Assembly (NCBI GenBank): GCA_035505995.1
Contig: DATJQF010000252.1
Location: 1 to 15,515, forward strand
DNA: 15,515 bases
Source of the DNA: DATJQF01 sp035505995
GTDB taxonomy: Bacteria; Bacteroidota; Bacteroidia; Bacteroidales; FEN-979
Reading direction: 5' to 3'
Shown here one piece after another: positions 14,924 to 15,515 of this stretch. The notes under the pieces are model-generated. The model saw nothing but the letters and a program-made list of their open reading frames with translations, searched no databases and was not told the origin of the DNA. Both the position numbers and the translations under genes were made by a program. Position 1 is the stretch's first letter; each line of letters opens with the position of its first letter.

Positions 14924-15515
14924 ATGCAGAACCGGATCAGCCGTCTTGTGGTTATCGGGGGTGGTTTACTGCTCACCCTGGGGATTCTTCTTCATTTTTT
15001 ACGTTATTCATTCGGCATGCAGGTGCCGTCCGGAGTTCTGCTTGTCACCCGCGTACTTTTTCTCGCACTTCTTTTCCTATATGCCGTCCGCCAACGCTCC
15101 CTGACGACCTGGATCCTGATTGCAATGCTGGCGGGCATAGAATGCGGTTACGACCTTCCGGCAATTTCGCAGAAGCTGGAAGTCGTCAGCGAAATATTCC
15201 TCCGGCTGATAAAGACCATCATTGCCCCTCTGCTGTTCGGGACGCTGGTAGCGGGCATCGCGGGTCATTCCAATATGAAACAATTGGGACGGATCGGTTG
15301 GAAGTCCATCCTGTATTTCGAAGCCGTCACAACGGTAGCCCTGTTCATCGGGCTGGCCGCTATCAATATCACCCGGGCGGGGATAGGAATTCACCTGCCT
15401 GCAACGGTTGCCACCCAGGGACTCCCGACCGTCGCTCCTCAGACTGCCCACGACCTGATCCTGCACATATTTCCTGAAAATATTGCCCGTGCGGTAGCCG
15501 AGGGAAATGTCCTGC
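14924..15515 (+). CDS. Dicarboxylate/amino acid:cation symporter, N-terminal part
   Basis: The N-terminal 197 residues of a membrane transporter of the DAACS family (GltP/DctA type), which uses a cation gradient to import dicarboxylates or acidic amino acids. The frame has no stop and runs off the right edge of the window. Hydrophobic helices lie near residues 8-25, 37-55 and 62-76. The family signature EIFLRLIKTIIAPLLFGTLV is at about 90-109, another helix lies near 130-147, and FPENIARAVAEGNVLQ closes the visible part, matching the conserved segment of the family. The extended N-terminus, with two helices before the usual first family motif, is slightly longer than in E. coli GltP. ATG 14924 is chosen for its fit to the promoter motif at 14891 and the hydrophobic start. 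Its own promoter suggests independence from the hdr-flx operon. Substrate is not determinable here. Confidence 0.85.
   Translation, partial: MQNRISRLVVIGGGLLLTLGILLHFLRYSFGMQVPSGVLLVTRVLFLALLFLYAVRQRSLTTWILIAMLAGIECGYDLPAISQKLEVVSEIFLRLIKTIIAPLLFGTLVAGIAGHSNMKQLGRIGWKSILYFEAVTTVALFIGLAAINITRAGIGIHLPATVATQGLPTVAPQTAHDLILHIFPENIARAVAEGNVL

Noticed and set aside
15142..15477. 111-codon plus-strand frame and 129-codon minus-strand frame at the right end
   Set aside because: Both overlap the open frame from 14924, which translates to a clear DAACS symporter; the alternatives have no recognisable features.

Overview
The window looks like a chromosomal segment of an anaerobic Bacteroidota (Bacteroidales-like) bacterium. 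Three things point there. Intergenic regions carry exact copies of the Bacteroidota -7 promoter motif TAnnTTTG (617-624, 3352-3359, 7370-7377, 14891-14898). Translation starts are A-rich with little Shine-Dalgarno sequence. The ExbB-ExbD-ExbD-TonB cluster carries the N-terminal 'NKxYGAYxLR' TonB motif typical of that phylum. All recognisable genes lie on the + strand and are tightly packed; no stretch over 300 bases lacks a gene. I saw no RNA genes, insertion sequences or CRISPR arrays.

Region 1 (8-3333): two small uncharacterised proteins (the second a two-helix membrane protein), then a PstS-like phosphate-binding-fold lipoprotein and a secreted tetratricopeptide-repeat protein. Region 2 (3420-7316): a TonB energy-transduction module made of ExbB, two ExbD paralogues and TonB. 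It is followed by two hairpins, one with a perfect 15-bp stem, and then a second tonB. Region 1 probably belongs functionally with region 2, as envelope components expressed beside the transducer.

Region 3 (7404-14180) is the most interesting part. It is a seven-gene operon, hdrC-hdrB-hdrA-flxD-flxC-flxB-flxA, encoding a soluble NAD(P)H-linked heterodisulfide-reductase-type complex (FlxABCD-HdrABC). FlxA would oxidise NADH, or reduce NAD+ in the reverse direction. Electrons would pass through the iron-sulfur proteins FlxB and FlxC and the MvhD-like FlxD to HdrA, whose FAD is the proposed bifurcation site. One branch would go to ferredoxin and the other, through HdrC and HdrB, to a disulfide. 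The family's studied member in Desulfovibrio uses DsrC as disulfide partner; no DsrC or heterodisulfide gene is visible here, so the acceptor is open. Overlapping the predicted start of transcription is a perfect palindrome, TTGTTAA-AAAA-TTAACAA (7380-7397), identical to the clostridial-type operator of the NADH/NAD+ sensor Rex. This suggests the operon is derepressed when NADH accumulates.

Region 4 (14192-15515): an NAD(P)-binding short-chain oxidoreductase of the TIP30/HTATIP2 type, 11 nt after flxA. Then, behind its own promoter motif, comes the N-terminal part of a dicarboxylate/amino-acid:cation symporter that runs off the window.
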